Source of the DNA: Duganella margarita
GTDB lineage: Bacteria > Pseudomonadota > Gammaproteobacteria > Burkholderiales > Burkholderiaceae_D
Assembly: GCF_009857535.1 (NCBI RefSeq)
Contig: NZ_WWCS01000008.1
Location: 206,345-270,344 of the forward strand
Length of the DNA stretch: 64,000 nt
Reading direction: 5' to 3'
In this document: piece by piece, positions 1 to 8,267 of the stretch
Position numbering within the stretch: the first letter of the stretch is position 1
Layout of the letters: each line of letters starts with the position of its first letter
The notes under the pieces: model-generated
The model's database searches: none
Seen by the model: only the letters and a program-made list of their open reading frames with translations
Told to the model about the DNA's origin: nothing
Program-made: the position numbers and the translations under genes

Positions 1-1335
1 CGTCAATACAATCACGTTGATGATGGACAGGAAGCCCAGGCCCAGCCAGTACTGGCCAATCCACAGCATCAGCGCACCCACCGCCAGCGAAAGCAGCAGC
101 CGCCCCGCGCACCACAGCAGATACAGTCCGGCGCCGGCCCAATCACGACCGGGGACTGCGTCGCGCTTGAAATGATGCTGCAGTTTGTGCATGAGCTGTT
201 TGGGCACCAGCGTCACAAACAGCATGGCCACCAGCAGGAACAGCAGCAGTTTGGGACTGCCCAGCGACAGGTGCATGGCGCGCGCATAGTCGTCACCAAA
301 CGTCATCAGATTATCGAGTGCCATCGCATGCAGATAGACGCCGGGAATGCGGCCGTGCAGAGGTGTGAGGATCAAGTCGCTGGTATCGGACAGCGCAGTG
401 CCGATCAGCAGCACTTTTCCTTGAATCAGCTGAAGTAACTGGGCATCCTGTTCCGCCGTCGTTTCAGTCAGCTGGCCAGCCCGGATGGTTTCGTGGAATA
501 CGCACAGCGGCTTGGACCCGTCCGCATAGAGGCTGTTGCGTAAGCCCGGCGGCGCCAGCTCAGCCAGCAGGCCATGGGTATCACGGCAATAGGATTCGCC
601 AGCCACTGCGCCTGGCGCGCCGCTGAGCCATGCCACGCCATGCGCGGCCGGCTTGCTGCCCCAGGTCAGCGCCAGCGGGTGGTGCTCCACCTCGACCGTG
701 CGGCCCGTGGTTTCATATAGCGCCAGGGCGGCGCTCTTGATGCCGCTGCCGTGGTCGTCATGGCTGGCGTGCCCCTGGCCTGGCGCCGGCTGCGCCAGGG
801 TGTAATTCCAGGCCAGGCGATCGATGTCGTCCGGGGTGTATTTGACGGCGACTTTCTCGAAGCATTTGCCTGCCAACTGCTCCAGCTCGGGACGCAGGGC
901 GTAGTCATCCTGGCGGTTGCGGTTGGCTGCGAGGAATACCTTGGTACCCTGGTCGTGCAGCGCGCAAATCTGGCGCAGTAGCGACGGCAGGCTATCGTCG
1001 TCGCGTTCGGCACTGTAATAGATATCGACAAAAACAGCTTTAGGATGGTACTGGCCCACTGCGCGCAGCAGCCGAGCCGAGTAACTGTAACGCGCCGGCC
1101 ATTCCTGGCCGGCGGCGGCGATGGCGGCGTCGTCGATGAGCAGCACCCGGATGTCGTCCCGCTTTCCCTCGCCATACGTGCTGCCGGCAATCGGCGCGTA
1201 GGCGCGGGCTTGTTGGCGGGTGACGAATTCCTCGCCAAACAGCCACTCGACAAACAAGGTTAGCGCCAGACCGACTGCCAAGGCAATCACGCATTCAACG
1301 GCGATACGCTTTAATTCGTCAGAAGATGCTGACAT
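1..1335 (-). CDS. CHASE2-domain membrane protein (C-terminus beyond window)
   Basis: The reading frame is open from an ATG at 1335 to the left edge with no stop, giving 445 residues of an incomplete protein. An N-terminal hydrophobic segment (about residues 9-24, IAVECVIALAVGLALTLFVE) is followed by a long extracytoplasmic region. This contains CHASE2-like stretches, including IRVLLIDDAAI, a VFVDIYYS strand about 30 residues later, and VLLIGTALSDTSDLILTP plus GVYLHAMALDNL near residues 320-355. At least two more membrane segments follow (LLLFLLVAMLFVTLV and LLLSLAVGALMLWIGQYWLG). CHASE2 is a known extracellular sensory domain, usually fused to a cyclase, kinase or GGDEF module. The output domain, if any, lies outside the window. 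It is the last minus-strand gene after rapZ, 84 bases downstream of it. Confidence 0.8.
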   Translation of the reverse strand, partial: MSASSDELKRIAVECVIALAVGLALTLFVEWLFGEEFVTRQQARAYAPIAGSTYGEGKRDDIRVLLIDDAAIAAAGQEWPARYSYSARLLRAVGQYHPKAVFVDIYYSAERDDDSLPSLLRQICALHDQGTKVFLAANRNRQDDYALRPELEQLAGKCFEKVAVKYTPDDIDRLAWNYTLAQPAPGQGHASHDDHGSGIKSAALALYETTGRTVEVEHHPLALTWGSKPAAHGVAWLSGAPGAVAGESYCRDTHGLLAELAPPGLRNSLYADGSKPLCVFHETIRAGQLTETTAEQDAQLLQLIQGKVLLIGTALSDTSDLILTPLHGRIPGVYLHAMALDNLMTFGDDYARAMHLSLGSPKLLLFLLVAMLFVTLVPKQLMHKLQHHFKRDAVPGRDWAGAGLYLLWCAGRLLLSLAVGALMLWIGQYWLGLGFLSIINVIVLT

Positions 1336-1419
1336 GCAACCAACCTTTCACATCGAGATTAGTTGCCATAATGCCTCATAAAGGCATTTTTGACAATTTC
1401 TTCCGAGAAGGTCAGTCGA

Positions 1420-2280
1420 TCATTGTTCGCGGTGGCGCAGGACGACGCGTTCGTTGGCGCTGAAGTAGGCGGCCAGTTTTTCGGCCATGTAGACGGAACG
1501 GTGCTGGCCGCCGGTGCAGCCCAGCGCCACCGTCAGGTAGCTGCGGTTGTCGGTCTTGAACGACGGCAGCCATTTTTCCACGAACGCGCGGATATCGTTC
1601 AGCATTTCGCCGGCGCTCGGCTGGGCGTCGAGGAAGTCGATCACCGGTGCGTCGCGGCCGGTCAGCGGACGCAGCGCCAGGTCGTAATAGGGATTCGGCA
1701 GCGCGCGCACGTCGAAGACAAAATCCGCATCCATCGGTACGCCCAGCTTGAAGGCGAACGATTCAAAGAACAGGGTCAGCGGCGCATGTTCGGTCAGCAC
1801 CAGGTCCTTGACCCAGGCGCGCAGTTTGTTGGCGCTGAGCTCGGACGTGTCGAGCACATGGCCCAGCTGTTCGATCGCCGACAGCCGCTCGCGCTCTTCC
1901 ATGATGCATTCGATCAGCGTGCGGCGCGCGGTCGGGTTCTGGCCCGGCCGCAGTTCGTGCGACAGCGGATGGCTGCGGCGCGTTTCGGAAAAGCGCGCCA
2001 CCAAAGAGTGGGTGTTGGCGGTCAGGAACATGACCTTGACGTCATGGCCGTCCTCGCGCAGGCGCTGCACGTCGCCCGGCAGCGAGGCCAGCGACTCGGC
2101 GCTGCGCGCGTCGACCGCCACGGCCAGCGCCTGCAAGCCCTCGTCGGTCAAGGTCTTGACCAGCTGGGACAGCAGGGCGGGCGGCAAGTTGTCGACGCAA
2201 TAGTGTCCCGTGTCTTCGAGGACGTTGAGGGCCACGGACTTGCCGGAACCGGAGATACCAGTAATGAGGACGATGCGCAT
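1420..2280 (-). CDS. rapZ: RapZ/YvcJ RNase adapter, P-loop nucleotide-binding protein
   Basis: The protein is 286 residues, the normal family length. It opens with a Walker A loop GISGSGKS at residues 8-15 and carries the conserved C-terminal [10 protein letters not shown] at about 254-263. In E. coli RapZ binds the small RNA GlmZ and delivers it to RNase E, and so controls GlmS levels. The C-terminal domain does the RNA binding and senses glucosamine-6-phosphate. Whether the RNA partner exists here cannot be told from the sequence. I chose the ATG at 2280, which puts MRIVLITG at the N-terminus. An upstream in-frame codon at 2298 would add six unlikely residues. It follows ptsN and hprK on the same strand, the usual betaproteobacterial order, but is separated from hprK by 148 bases holding a decayed copy of the hprK tail. 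Confidence 0.95.
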   Translation of the reverse strand: MRIVLITGISGSGKSVALNVLEDTGHYCVDNLPPALLSQLVKTLTDEGLQALAVAVDARSAESLASLPGDVQRLREDGHDVKVMFLTANTHSLVARFSETRRSHPLSHELRPGQNPTARRTLIECIMEERERLSAIEQLGHVLDTSELSANKLRAWVKDLVLTEHAPLTLFFESFAFKLGVPMDADFVFDVRALPNPYYDLALRPLTGRDAPVIDFLDAQPSAGEMLNDIRAFVEKWLPSFKTDNRSYLTVALGCTGGQHRSVYMAEKLAAYFSANERVVLRHREQ

Positions 2281-2302
2281 AGTCCCCGATGATACCATCG
2301 CA

Positions 2303-2356
2303 GGCTAGTCGCCGCTCATCGCCTGTCGCTGGTGAAGCAGGGAATTCGTGCAGCGC
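2303..2356 (-). pseudogene. Decayed duplicate of the hprK 3' end
   Basis: On the minus strand this stretch ends with codons for QRQAMSGD and a TAG stop, identical at the protein level to the true end of hprK (stop at 2429-2431). The first 30 bases match with 26 identities. The match then resumes at GAATTC(G/T)TGCAG after a one-base length change that would break the frame. A weaker resemblance continues beyond it (GCGCAGCTGCG against GCGTAGTTGCA) if about 12 bases are missing. The offset between the two stops is 124 bases. It is too short and frame-broken to be expressed as a gene. I infer a local duplication or a replaced C-terminus followed by decay. Confidence 0.7.
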
Positions 2357-2377
2357 AGCTGCGCGCCTGCGGAACGG

Positions 2378-2397
2378 CCGCGCCTTGCAAGGCGCGG
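2378..2397. repeat. 20-base perfect palindrome between hprK and rapZ
   Basis: CCGCGCCTTGCAAGGCGCGG is its own reverse complement. Flanking GGAAC on the left and GTTCC on the right could extend the stem with a small bulge. No T-run follows on the minus strand, so a standard intrinsic terminator is not supported. A stabilising 3' hairpin or a REP-like unit fits better. It lies between the real hprK stop and the duplicated hprK tail. Confidence 0.7.
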
Positions 2398-2428
2398 TTC
2401 CTTGGCAACATTAGGGCAATGGGTGGGG

Positions 2429-3364
2429 CTAGTCCCCGCTCATTGCCTGTCGTTGCCGTTCCATGAATTCTTGCAGGGTATCTATACCGCGTAGTTGCAG
2501 GATGGTGTTGCGCACCGCAGCTTCCAGCAGCACCGCGATGTTGCGGCCGGCCGCCACCGGGATCACCACCTTGCGGATCGGCAGGCCCAGCACGTCCTCG
2601 GTCGGGAACTGGAACGGCAGGCGCTCGACTTCCTCGTCGGCCGCGCCACGCCGCACCAGGTGGACGATCAGCTTCAGCCGCATCTTGCGGCGCACCGCTG
2701 TCTCGCCGAAGATGGCCTTGATGTCCAGCAGGCCCAGCCCGCGCACTTCCAGCAGGTTCTGCAGCAGCGCCGGGCAGCGGCCTTCGATCATGTTGGGTGC
2801 GATGCGCGAGAACTCGACCGCATCATCGGCCACCAAGCCGTGCGAACGCGAAATCAGCTCCAGGCCCAGCTCGCTTTTACCGAGGCCGGAATCGCCGGTG
2901 ATCAGCACGCCCACGCCCAGCACGTCCATGAACACGCCGTGCATGATGATGCGCTGCGCCAGCTTCTTCGACAGGTAGACGCGCAGGAAGTCGATCACTT
3001 GCGCCGCCGGCAGCGGCGTCGAGAACAGCGGAATGTTTTTCTCGTCGCAGATGGCGAGAATGTCGGGCGGCGTTTCCAGCCCCTGGGCGATGATCAGCGC
3101 CGGCGGACCGCCCGCGATCAGCTCGCCGATAACGTGCGCGCGCGTCAGCGATTTCAGCCGCTGGTAGTAGTTGATTTCCTGGTGCCCGAAGACCTGGATG
3201 CGGCCCGGGTGAATGGTGTTCAGGTGGCCGACCTGATCGGCGGCCGAGGCGACGTCGCCGGAGATCAGGCGTTCGCCGCCGGGGAAGCCAGCGAACCAGC
3301 CGAGCTGCAAACTTTCGCGATTGTCGTCGTAAAGCCTTTGTATCGTCAGCGGAGTTTGCAGCAT
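2429..3364 (-). CDS. hprK: HPr(Ser) kinase/phosphorylase HprK
   Basis: The protein is 311 residues with all family hallmarks: [12 protein letters not shown] from residue 142, the Walker A loop GDSGLGKS at 157-164, and the HprK signature [17 protein letters not shown] at about 204-220. In proteobacteria HprK works with a truncated nitrogen-type phosphotransferase chain, phosphorylating and dephosphorylating HPr on a serine, and so links carbon and energy state to regulation. It lies 55 bases downstream of ptsN on the same strand and is probably co-transcribed with it. The last codons (QRQAMSGD, stop) are duplicated about 124 bases downstream. Confidence 0.97.
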   Translation of the reverse strand: MLQTPLTIQRLYDDNRESLQLGWFAGFPGGERLISGDVASAADQVGHLNTIHPGRIQVFGHQEINYYQRLKSLTRAHVIGELIAGGPPALIIAQGLETPPDILAICDEKNIPLFSTPLPAAQVIDFLRVYLSKKLAQRIIMHGVFMDVLGVGVLITGDSGLGKSELGLELISRSHGLVADDAVEFSRIAPNMIEGRCPALLQNLLEVRGLGLLDIKAIFGETAVRRKMRLKLIVHLVRRGAADEEVERLPFQFPTEDVLGLPIRKVVIPVAAGRNIAVLLEAAVRNTILQLRGIDTLQEFMERQRQAMSGD

Positions 3365-3419
3365 GGGGCGTCTTTATCGAATAGGTTGAACTGTCCTTAG
3401 TTTAACCTATTGTCCGACG

Positions 3420-3902
3420 TCAGCCAGCCGCTTGCAGGCTGGGCAGCCAGTTGATGATGCGCGAATGGACCGATTTCGGATCGTTGTCCGTGCTCAGCGC
3501 AACGCGGAAGGCGTCGTCCGAGAACATCTCGGCGATTTCGGACAGGATCTCCAGGTGCTGCTGGGTCACGTGATCCGGGATCAGCAGGAAGAACAGCAGG
3601 TTGACCGGCTTGCCGTCCGGCGACTCGAATGGAATCGGCTCGGCCAGGCGCACGAACGCGGCCAGCGGCGTCTTCAGGCTCTTCATGCCCTTGATGCGGC
3701 CGTGCGGCACGGCCACGCCATGGCCCAGGCCCGTCGAGCCGAGCCGCTCCCGCGCGAACAAGTTGTCCGAGACGGTGGAGCGGGCGATGCCGCAGTTGTT
3801 TTCAAAGATCAGGCCAGCTTGCTCGAAAGCGCGCTTTTTACTGGACACTTCCAAATCCAGCAGCACGTTCTCCAGAGAGAGTATTTTGCTCAGGTTATTC
3901 AT
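3420..3902 (-). CDS. ptsN: Nitrogen regulatory IIA protein PtsN (EIIA-Ntr)
   Basis: The protein is 160 residues with the PTS EIIA type 2 fold. The phosphorylated histidine is H67 in AVPHGR, corresponding to H73 of E. coli PtsN. It accepts phosphate from EI-Ntr via NPr and acts as a regulator rather than a sugar transporter. The start at 3902 gives MNNLSKILSL, aligning with family N-termini. An in-frame ATG at 3923 is also possible. In many betaproteobacteria rpoN and hpf precede ptsN, but here the next gene upstream is queF, 316 bases away, so the cluster has been separated from rpoN. A good sigma-70-like promoter lies about 50 bases upstream. Confidence 0.95.
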   Translation of the reverse strand: MNNLSKILSLENVLLDLEVSSKKRAFEQAGLIFENNCGIARSTVSDNLFARERLGSTGLGHGVAVPHGRIKGMKSLKTPLAAFVRLAEPIPFESPDGKPVNLLFFLLIPDHVTQQHLEILSEIAEMFSDDAFRVALSTDNDPKSVHSRIINWLPSLQAAG

Positions 3903-4218
3903 AGTACGAATGTTATGTTGCACCGCACAAGGGTGGCATGCGAGCGGAATTATAGGCTGGTTTCGACGTCATGTAACATGAAATCGATTGCCGCGACGTT
4001 GCGTTTGCGCCCGTCGCAGCGCCAGCCGTCCACCGGTAAAAATGCACCAAAGAAATGAATCGCTATTTCTGCTTACAAATCCGGAAAAATGCCGGTTTTT
4101 CGCCAGAAGCGGAGGCGTTTTGCCGTTTTTTGTCGTTTTCGCGCCAGAGCAAATTAAACAGCGTGGCAACAGGCGTTGTAGATCACATCATACGCCTGAT
4201 TTCGCGCCGTTTGTCTGA
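3903..4218. other. 316-base gap between queF and ptsN
   Basis: It holds the ptsN promoter at its ptsN-proximal end. The rest is A/T-rich relative to the surroundings, with runs such as AAAAACGGCAAAACG on the minus strand. A CAGGCG...CGCCTG hairpin near 4164-4192 could mark the end of queF transcripts, though no strong T-run follows. I see no convincing gene. The short frames here have no ribosome binding site or recognisable protein. Confidence 0.5.
3949..3977 (-). promoter_or_regulatory. Probable sigma-70 promoter of ptsN-hprK
   Basis: Reading the minus strand, GTTACA (3977-3972) is followed after 17 bases by a perfect TATAAT (3954-3949). Four of six positions in the -35 and all six in the -10 match consensus. 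It lies 47 bases before the ptsN start codon at 3902, a sensible leader length. Confidence 0.55.
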
Positions 4219-5052
4219 TTACTGGCGGGCGCCGCGCAGGTTGGGCGGCTTCTGCGCGGTGCTGAAGTTGCTGCGCCATGGATTGATGTCCAGCCCGCCG
4301 CGACGGGTATAGCGCGCGTACACCGCCAGCTGCTGCGGCTGGCACTGGCGCAGGATGTCGACAAAGATGCGCTCCACGCACTGCTCGTGGAACTCGTTGT
4401 GTTCGCGGAAGCCGATCAGGTATTTCAGCAGGCTCTCCTGCTCGATCTGCGGACCGCTGTAGTGGATCTGCACGCTGGCCCAGTCCGGCTGGCCGGTAAC
4501 CAGGCAGTTTGATTTGAGCAGGTGCGAGACCAGCTTTTCTTCCACCGGTTCTTCGTCCAGCGCAGCCTTCAGCAGTTCCGGCGACGGGCTGTAGTGGTCG
4601 ACGTCGATGTCGAGCCGGTCCAGCAGCAGGCCGTCCAGTTCGCCCATCGCGATCATGCCGAATTCCTCCGGCTGGGTCAGCGTGACGTGGACGCTGGCGC
4701 CGGCCGCGTCCGACAGGTCTTGCTGCAGCAGCACTTTCAGCGCGGCCACGTTGTCCAGCTTGGTCTGGTTGAACGAGTTCAGGTACAGCTTGAACGATTT
4801 CGACTCGATGATGTTGGGCGAATCGGACGGGAAGGTGATGCGGGCGATCGCCACCTGCGGCTTGCCGCGCTGGTTCAGCCACGAGATTTCGTAGGCGTTC
4901 CAGATATCGACGCCGAAGAAGGGCAGGGTGCCCGACAAGCCCAGTTCGTCACGCTTGCCCTGGCGCGGAATCGGGAACAGCAGCTCCGGCGCGTAATCGG
5001 TGCGGTAGGCGGAAGTTTTCCCCAGCGGGGACTGGTCGGCGGAATTGGTCAT
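4219..5052 (-). CDS. queF: NADPH-dependent preQ0 reductase QueF
   Basis: The protein is 277 residues, the long two-domain QueF type (E. coli 282). It reduces 7-cyano-7-deazaguanine to preQ1 in queuosine tRNA-modification synthesis. The QueF motif ESKSFKLY is at 83-90. The catalytic cysteine that forms the thioimide is C183 in [11 protein letters not shown], with the acid-base aspartate at D190. [15 protein letters not shown] near the C-terminus matches the family. I chose the ATG at 5052 because the upstream extension to 5223 overlaps the neighbouring zinc-ribbon gene and does not resemble the family. Confidence 0.96.
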   Translation of the reverse strand: MTNSADQSPLGKTSAYRTDYAPELLFPIPRQGKRDELGLSGTLPFFGVDIWNAYEISWLNQRGKPQVAIARITFPSDSPNIIESKSFKLYLNSFNQTKLDNVAALKVLLQQDLSDAAGASVHVTLTQPEEFGMIAMGELDGLLLDRLDIDVDHYSPSPELLKAALDEEPVEEKLVSHLLKSNCLVTGQPDWASVQIHYSGPQIEQESLLKYLIGFREHNEFHEQCVERIFVDILRQCQPQQLAVYARYTRRGGLDINPWRSNFSTAQKPPNLRGARQ

Positions 5053-5111
5053 GGTGCGTGGGATGAAGATGGAGTAAGCCGCATTGTAACGCGCTGTCGC
5101 TACGTGTGCTG

Positions 5112-5762
5112 CTAGGTCTGCCGCTGGCCGCACTCGGTGCAAAACTTGGTGCCGGGTTCCAGCATGGTCGAGCAGTGGCTGCACGCTACCTGCTGCGCAG
5201 TCTTGTGGCCGCACTCGGGACAAAACTTAGCGCCGTGGGTTTCGGTGTGGCACTGCGTGCATACCAGCTGCATCGCCTGCGTGACGGGCCGCTGGGCGCC
5301 GCGCGTGCGGCCTTCCACGTTGGCGGCTTCACGCGCGGCCTCCACCTCGCCCTGGGCGCGGGCCTGCGTAATGGCGACGTTGACGTTGGGGGCGCAATTG
5401 AAGCACAGGCCGTTGGCGCTGTCGAAGCAAGGGCTGCACACGTAGCGATGGCAATCGCCGCAGCGGTTGAAGTGGGCCTTGCCGTCGGCCACAGCCTTGG
5501 TGAAAGCATCGTCGCGGGCGCTGTGCCAGCCGGCTTCGGCCACGCCATTGAGCACGCTGCTGGCGCTGCCCAGCAGGCCGCCGAACAGGCCTGCGCCTTT
5601 CTGCATCCAGCCGGACGCCTGGCCGCTGCGGTAGGGATCGAATCGGGTGCGCCAGCGGTCGTTGCAGCGCTGGCAGTAAAACTCGAACTGGAAGCCGGCG
5701 TCGACGCCGGAGGAATTGCTGAGATCAGCGTAGTTGCTGGAAAACTGCATTTCGGTCGACAT
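5112..5762 (-). CDS. Zinc-ribbon protein with several CxxC pairs
   Basis: The protein is 216 residues with no signal peptide. It has a CQRC pair at 30-33, a cysteine-rich central block ([12 protein letters not shown], then CFNC), and a C-terminal double zinc ribbon (CTQC...CPEC and CSHC...CTEC). The middle holds a glycine-rich stretch ([18 protein letters not shown]) and an Ala/Glu-rich helix. Double zinc ribbons usually mediate protein or nucleic-acid contacts. No specific function is recognisable. The SD-like GGGGGAG precedes the ATG at 5762. It lies between ilvA and queF on the same strand with gaps of 59-75 bases. Confidence 0.8.
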   Translation of the reverse strand: MSTEMQFSSNYADLSNSSGVDAGFQFEFYCQRCNDRWRTRFDPYRSGQASGWMQKGAGLFGGLLGSASSVLNGVAEAGWHSARDDAFTKAVADGKAHFNRCGDCHRYVCSPCFDSANGLCFNCAPNVNVAITQARAQGEVEAAREAANVEGRTRGAQRPVTQAMQLVCTQCHTETHGAKFCPECGHKTAQQVACSHCSTMLEPGTKFCTECGQRQT

Positions 5763-5837
5763 GGCTCCCCCGCCATAACATAATGAGATGCAATTATATT
5801 AATTTTGCGAGGGAGCCGTGTTCAACCGTGCGCGGCC

Positions 5838-7373
5838 TTAGCCGAGGAACAGCTGGTACACCGGGTTCGCGCTTTCATCCCAGTAACGATAGCCCAGCGT
5901 CGCCAGGAATTGGGCGAAATCGCTCATCTCGTCCGGCGGCACTTGCAGGCCGATGACGATGCGGCCGACGTCGCCGCCCTGGCTGCGGTAATGGCACAGC
6001 GAGATATTCCAGTTCGGCGCCATCGAGTCGAGGAAGCGCATCAGCGCGCCCGGACGTTCCGGGAACTCGAAGCGGTACAGCAACTCGTTGTCGGCCAGTG
6101 CACTCTTGCCGCCGACCAGGTGGCGCAAGTGGGTCTTGGCCAGCTCGTCGTGGGTCAGGTCCAGCGCCTTGAAGCCGTGCTCTTCGAAGCGGCGGGCCAG
6201 CGCACCCGACTCGTTGCGGTCGGCGATCTGCACGCCGCAGAACACGTGCGCATCATCCTTGTCGCTGATGCGGTAGGTGAACTCGGTGACGTTGCGCGCG
6301 CCGACCAGCTGGCACAGGCGCTTGAAGCTGCCGCGCTGCTCCGGCAGCGTGACGGCAAACAGCGCCTCGCGCGCTTCGCCCAGCTCGGCGCGCTCGGCGA
6401 CGAAGCGCAGCCGGTCGAAGTTCATGTTGGCGCCGCAGGCGATGGTGATCAGGGTTTCGTTCTTGATCGGATCCTTGGTCAGGGCGGCGCGCTCGACATA
6501 GGCCTTGGCGCCGGCGATGGCCAGCGCGCCGGCCGGCTCCAGGATGCTGCGCGTGTCGGTGAACACATCCTTGATGGCGGCGCTGATGGCGTCGGTGTCG
6601 ACAATGATGATGTCGTCGACATAGAGCTGGGTCAGGCGGAAGGTTTCCTCGCCCACCAGGCGCACCGCGGTGCCGTCCGAGAACAGGCCGACGTCGGTCA
6701 GCGTCACGCGCTCGCCGGCCTTGATGCTGCGCGCCATGGCGTCGGAATCGAGGGTTTGCACGCCGATGATCTTGATGTCTGGGCGGATCGCCTTGACGTA
6801 GGCGGCCACGCCGGAAATCAGGCCGCCGCCGCCGATGGCGACGAAGATGGCGTGGATCGGGCCGGAATGCTGGCGCAGGATTTCCATGCCGATGGTGCCC
6901 TGGCCGGCGATCACATCAGGATCGTCGAACGGATGGACGAAGGTCAGCGCCTGTTCCTTTTCCAGCGTCAGCGCGTGGTTGTAGGCGTCGGTGTACGACT
7001 CGCCGTGCAGCACCACTTCGACGTCGCCGCCGCCTCGCGCCTTGACCGCGTCGATCTTGACCTGCGGCGTGGTGGTCGGCATGACGATCAGCGCGCGGCA
7101 GCCGAGCTTGGCGGCCGACAGCGCCACGCCTTGAGCGTGGTTGCCGGCCGAGGCGCAAATCACGCCGCGCTTGCGTTGCGCGTCGCTCAAGTGGGCCATC
7201 TTGTTGTAGGCGCCGCGAATCTTGAAGCTGAACACGCTCTGCATGTCCTCGCGCTTGAAGTAAATTCGGTTCTCGAAACGCTGCGACAGGGTCGGCGCGA
7301 GTTCCAGCGGGGTTTCATCAGCCACGTCATAGACGCGGGCGGTCAGGATTTTCTTCAGATAGTCGGTCGTCAT
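5838..7373 (-). CDS. ilvA: Biosynthetic threonine dehydratase (threonine ammonia-lyase) IlvA
   Basis: The protein is 511 residues, the long form. It deaminates threonine to 2-oxobutanoate, the first step to isoleucine, using pyridoxal phosphate. The PLP lysine is K51 in FSFKIRGAYNKM. The phosphate- and cofactor-binding loops SAGNHAQG (75-82) and GGGGLISG (about 185) are present. The C-terminal third carries two ACT-like regulatory repeats (QRGSFKRLCQLVG and ERPGALMRFLDSM), which in this family bind isoleucine and valine. The ATG at 7373 gives MTTDYLKKIL, the usual N-terminus. An upstream ATG at 7409 would add 12 residues. Confidence 0.96.
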   Translation of the reverse strand: MTTDYLKKILTARVYDVADETPLELAPTLSQRFENRIYFKREDMQSVFSFKIRGAYNKMAHLSDAQRKRGVICASAGNHAQGVALSAAKLGCRALIVMPTTTPQVKIDAVKARGGGDVEVVLHGESYTDAYNHALTLEKEQALTFVHPFDDPDVIAGQGTIGMEILRQHSGPIHAIFVAIGGGGLISGVAAYVKAIRPDIKIIGVQTLDSDAMARSIKAGERVTLTDVGLFSDGTAVRLVGEETFRLTQLYVDDIIIVDTDAISAAIKDVFTDTRSILEPAGALAIAGAKAYVERAALTKDPIKNETLITIACGANMNFDRLRFVAERAELGEAREALFAVTLPEQRGSFKRLCQLVGARNVTEFTYRISDKDDAHVFCGVQIADRNESGALARRFEEHGFKALDLTHDELAKTHLRHLVGGKSALADNELLYRFEFPERPGALMRFLDSMAPNWNISLCHYRSQGGDVGRIVIGLQVPPDEMSDFAQFLATLGYRYWDESANPVYQLFLG

Positions 7374-7481
7374 GGTCTGCAAGCAAAGTGATTCGGAGGG
7401 AGGCTGCAATGCTAACTATCCGGCGGGTGACCGGGTGAAGCAGGGGCGCGGGTCCCGGCGGGGTGGGCTGGGACCGGACTG

Positions 7482-7512
7482 TTCAATCGTGCGGTGTGTG
7501 GATCATTATAAT
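7482..7512 (+). promoter_or_regulatory. Possible promoter of the YqaA-type gene
   Basis: A perfect TATAAT (7507-7512) lies 29 bases before the start codon at 7542. The best -35 is TTCAAT (7482-7487) at a long 19-base spacing, so only the -10 is convincing. Confidence 0.4.
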
Positions 7513-7541
7513 GGCACCTTTCCCGTATCCCCAACAAACCG

Positions 7542-8033
7542 ATGATCGAATCTGCAATTGCCTGGCTACTGCACGTGCTGGCCGCACCGGAAGTCGGGCT
7601 GACATCGGTGTTCATCATCAGCCTGGTCTCGGCCACGCTGGTGCCGCTGGGCTCGGAGCCGGCGGTGTTTGCCGTCATCAAGGCCAATCCGGAACTGTTC
7701 TGGAGCGTGATCGCGGTCGCCACCGTCGGCAACACGCTGGGCGGCGCCATCGATTACTACATCGGCTGGCAGGCCAAGCAGAGTTTTGCAAAAGAACGTA
7801 AAAGTCGCTGGTTCCACTGGCTGGAGCGCTACGGCGCCAAGACCATGCTGCTGGCCTGGCTGCCCGGCATCGGCGATCCGCTGTGCACGCTGGCCGGCTG
7901 GCTGCGGCTGCCGTTCTGGCCCAGCGTGGCGTATATGGCGGTCGGCAAGCTGCTGCGCTATCTCACCATGACCACGCTGCTGTTGTACGTGCCGGACGGC
8001 GTGTGGCACCGGATCGGACAAATGCTGGGCTAA
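7542..8033 (+). CDS. YqaA-family inner-membrane protein
   Basis: The protein is 163 residues with three to four predicted membrane spans. It carries the PLGSEPAVF and GNTLGGAIDYYIG signatures of the small YqaA branch of the SNARE-associated/DedA-like (VTT) superfamily, and a central LPGIGDPLCTLAGWLRL block typical of the family. DedA relatives are implicated in lipid scrambling and envelope homeostasis; the YqaA branch itself is uncharacterised. It is monocistronic, with its own terminator downstream. Confidence 0.85.
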   Translation: MIESAIAWLLHVLAAPEVGLTSVFIISLVSATLVPLGSEPAVFAVIKANPELFWSVIAVATVGNTLGGAIDYYIGWQAKQSFAKERKSRWFHWLERYGAKTMLLAWLPGIGDPLCTLAGWLRLPFWPSVAYMAVGKLLRYLTMTTLLLYVPDGVWHRIGQMLG

Positions 8034-8110
8034 TTTGGTGCAAGTTATCCTCTTGCCGCATAAGCTTATGCATAAATTTGATTCAGTTTGATGGGCTGTC
8101 GAGGCATTTT

Positions 8111-8134
8111 ATTGCTGCAATAGCGGCAATTTTT
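8111..8134 (+). terminator. Intrinsic terminator after the YqaA-type gene
   Basis: ATTGCTGC (8111-8118), an AATA loop and GCGGCAAT (8123-8130) form an eight-pair stem with one G-U pair, followed by a T-run. It lies 78 bases after the stop codon. Confidence 0.7.
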
Positions 8135-8267
8135 CGAATATGTGCCGGGTTTTGACGCTGCCGAGAGTCCCTCGGCCACCTAAGGCTGTTCCCGCGTGGT
8201 GCGCCGCAATAGGCTAGAATGATCCTCCCGGTTGCTGTTTACGAGTCACATCGAGCCAAATCGCATA

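Noticed and set aside
2378..2397. The hprK-rapZ palindrome as an intrinsic terminator
   Set aside because: No T-run follows the stem on the transcribed strand, so I list it as a repeat instead.
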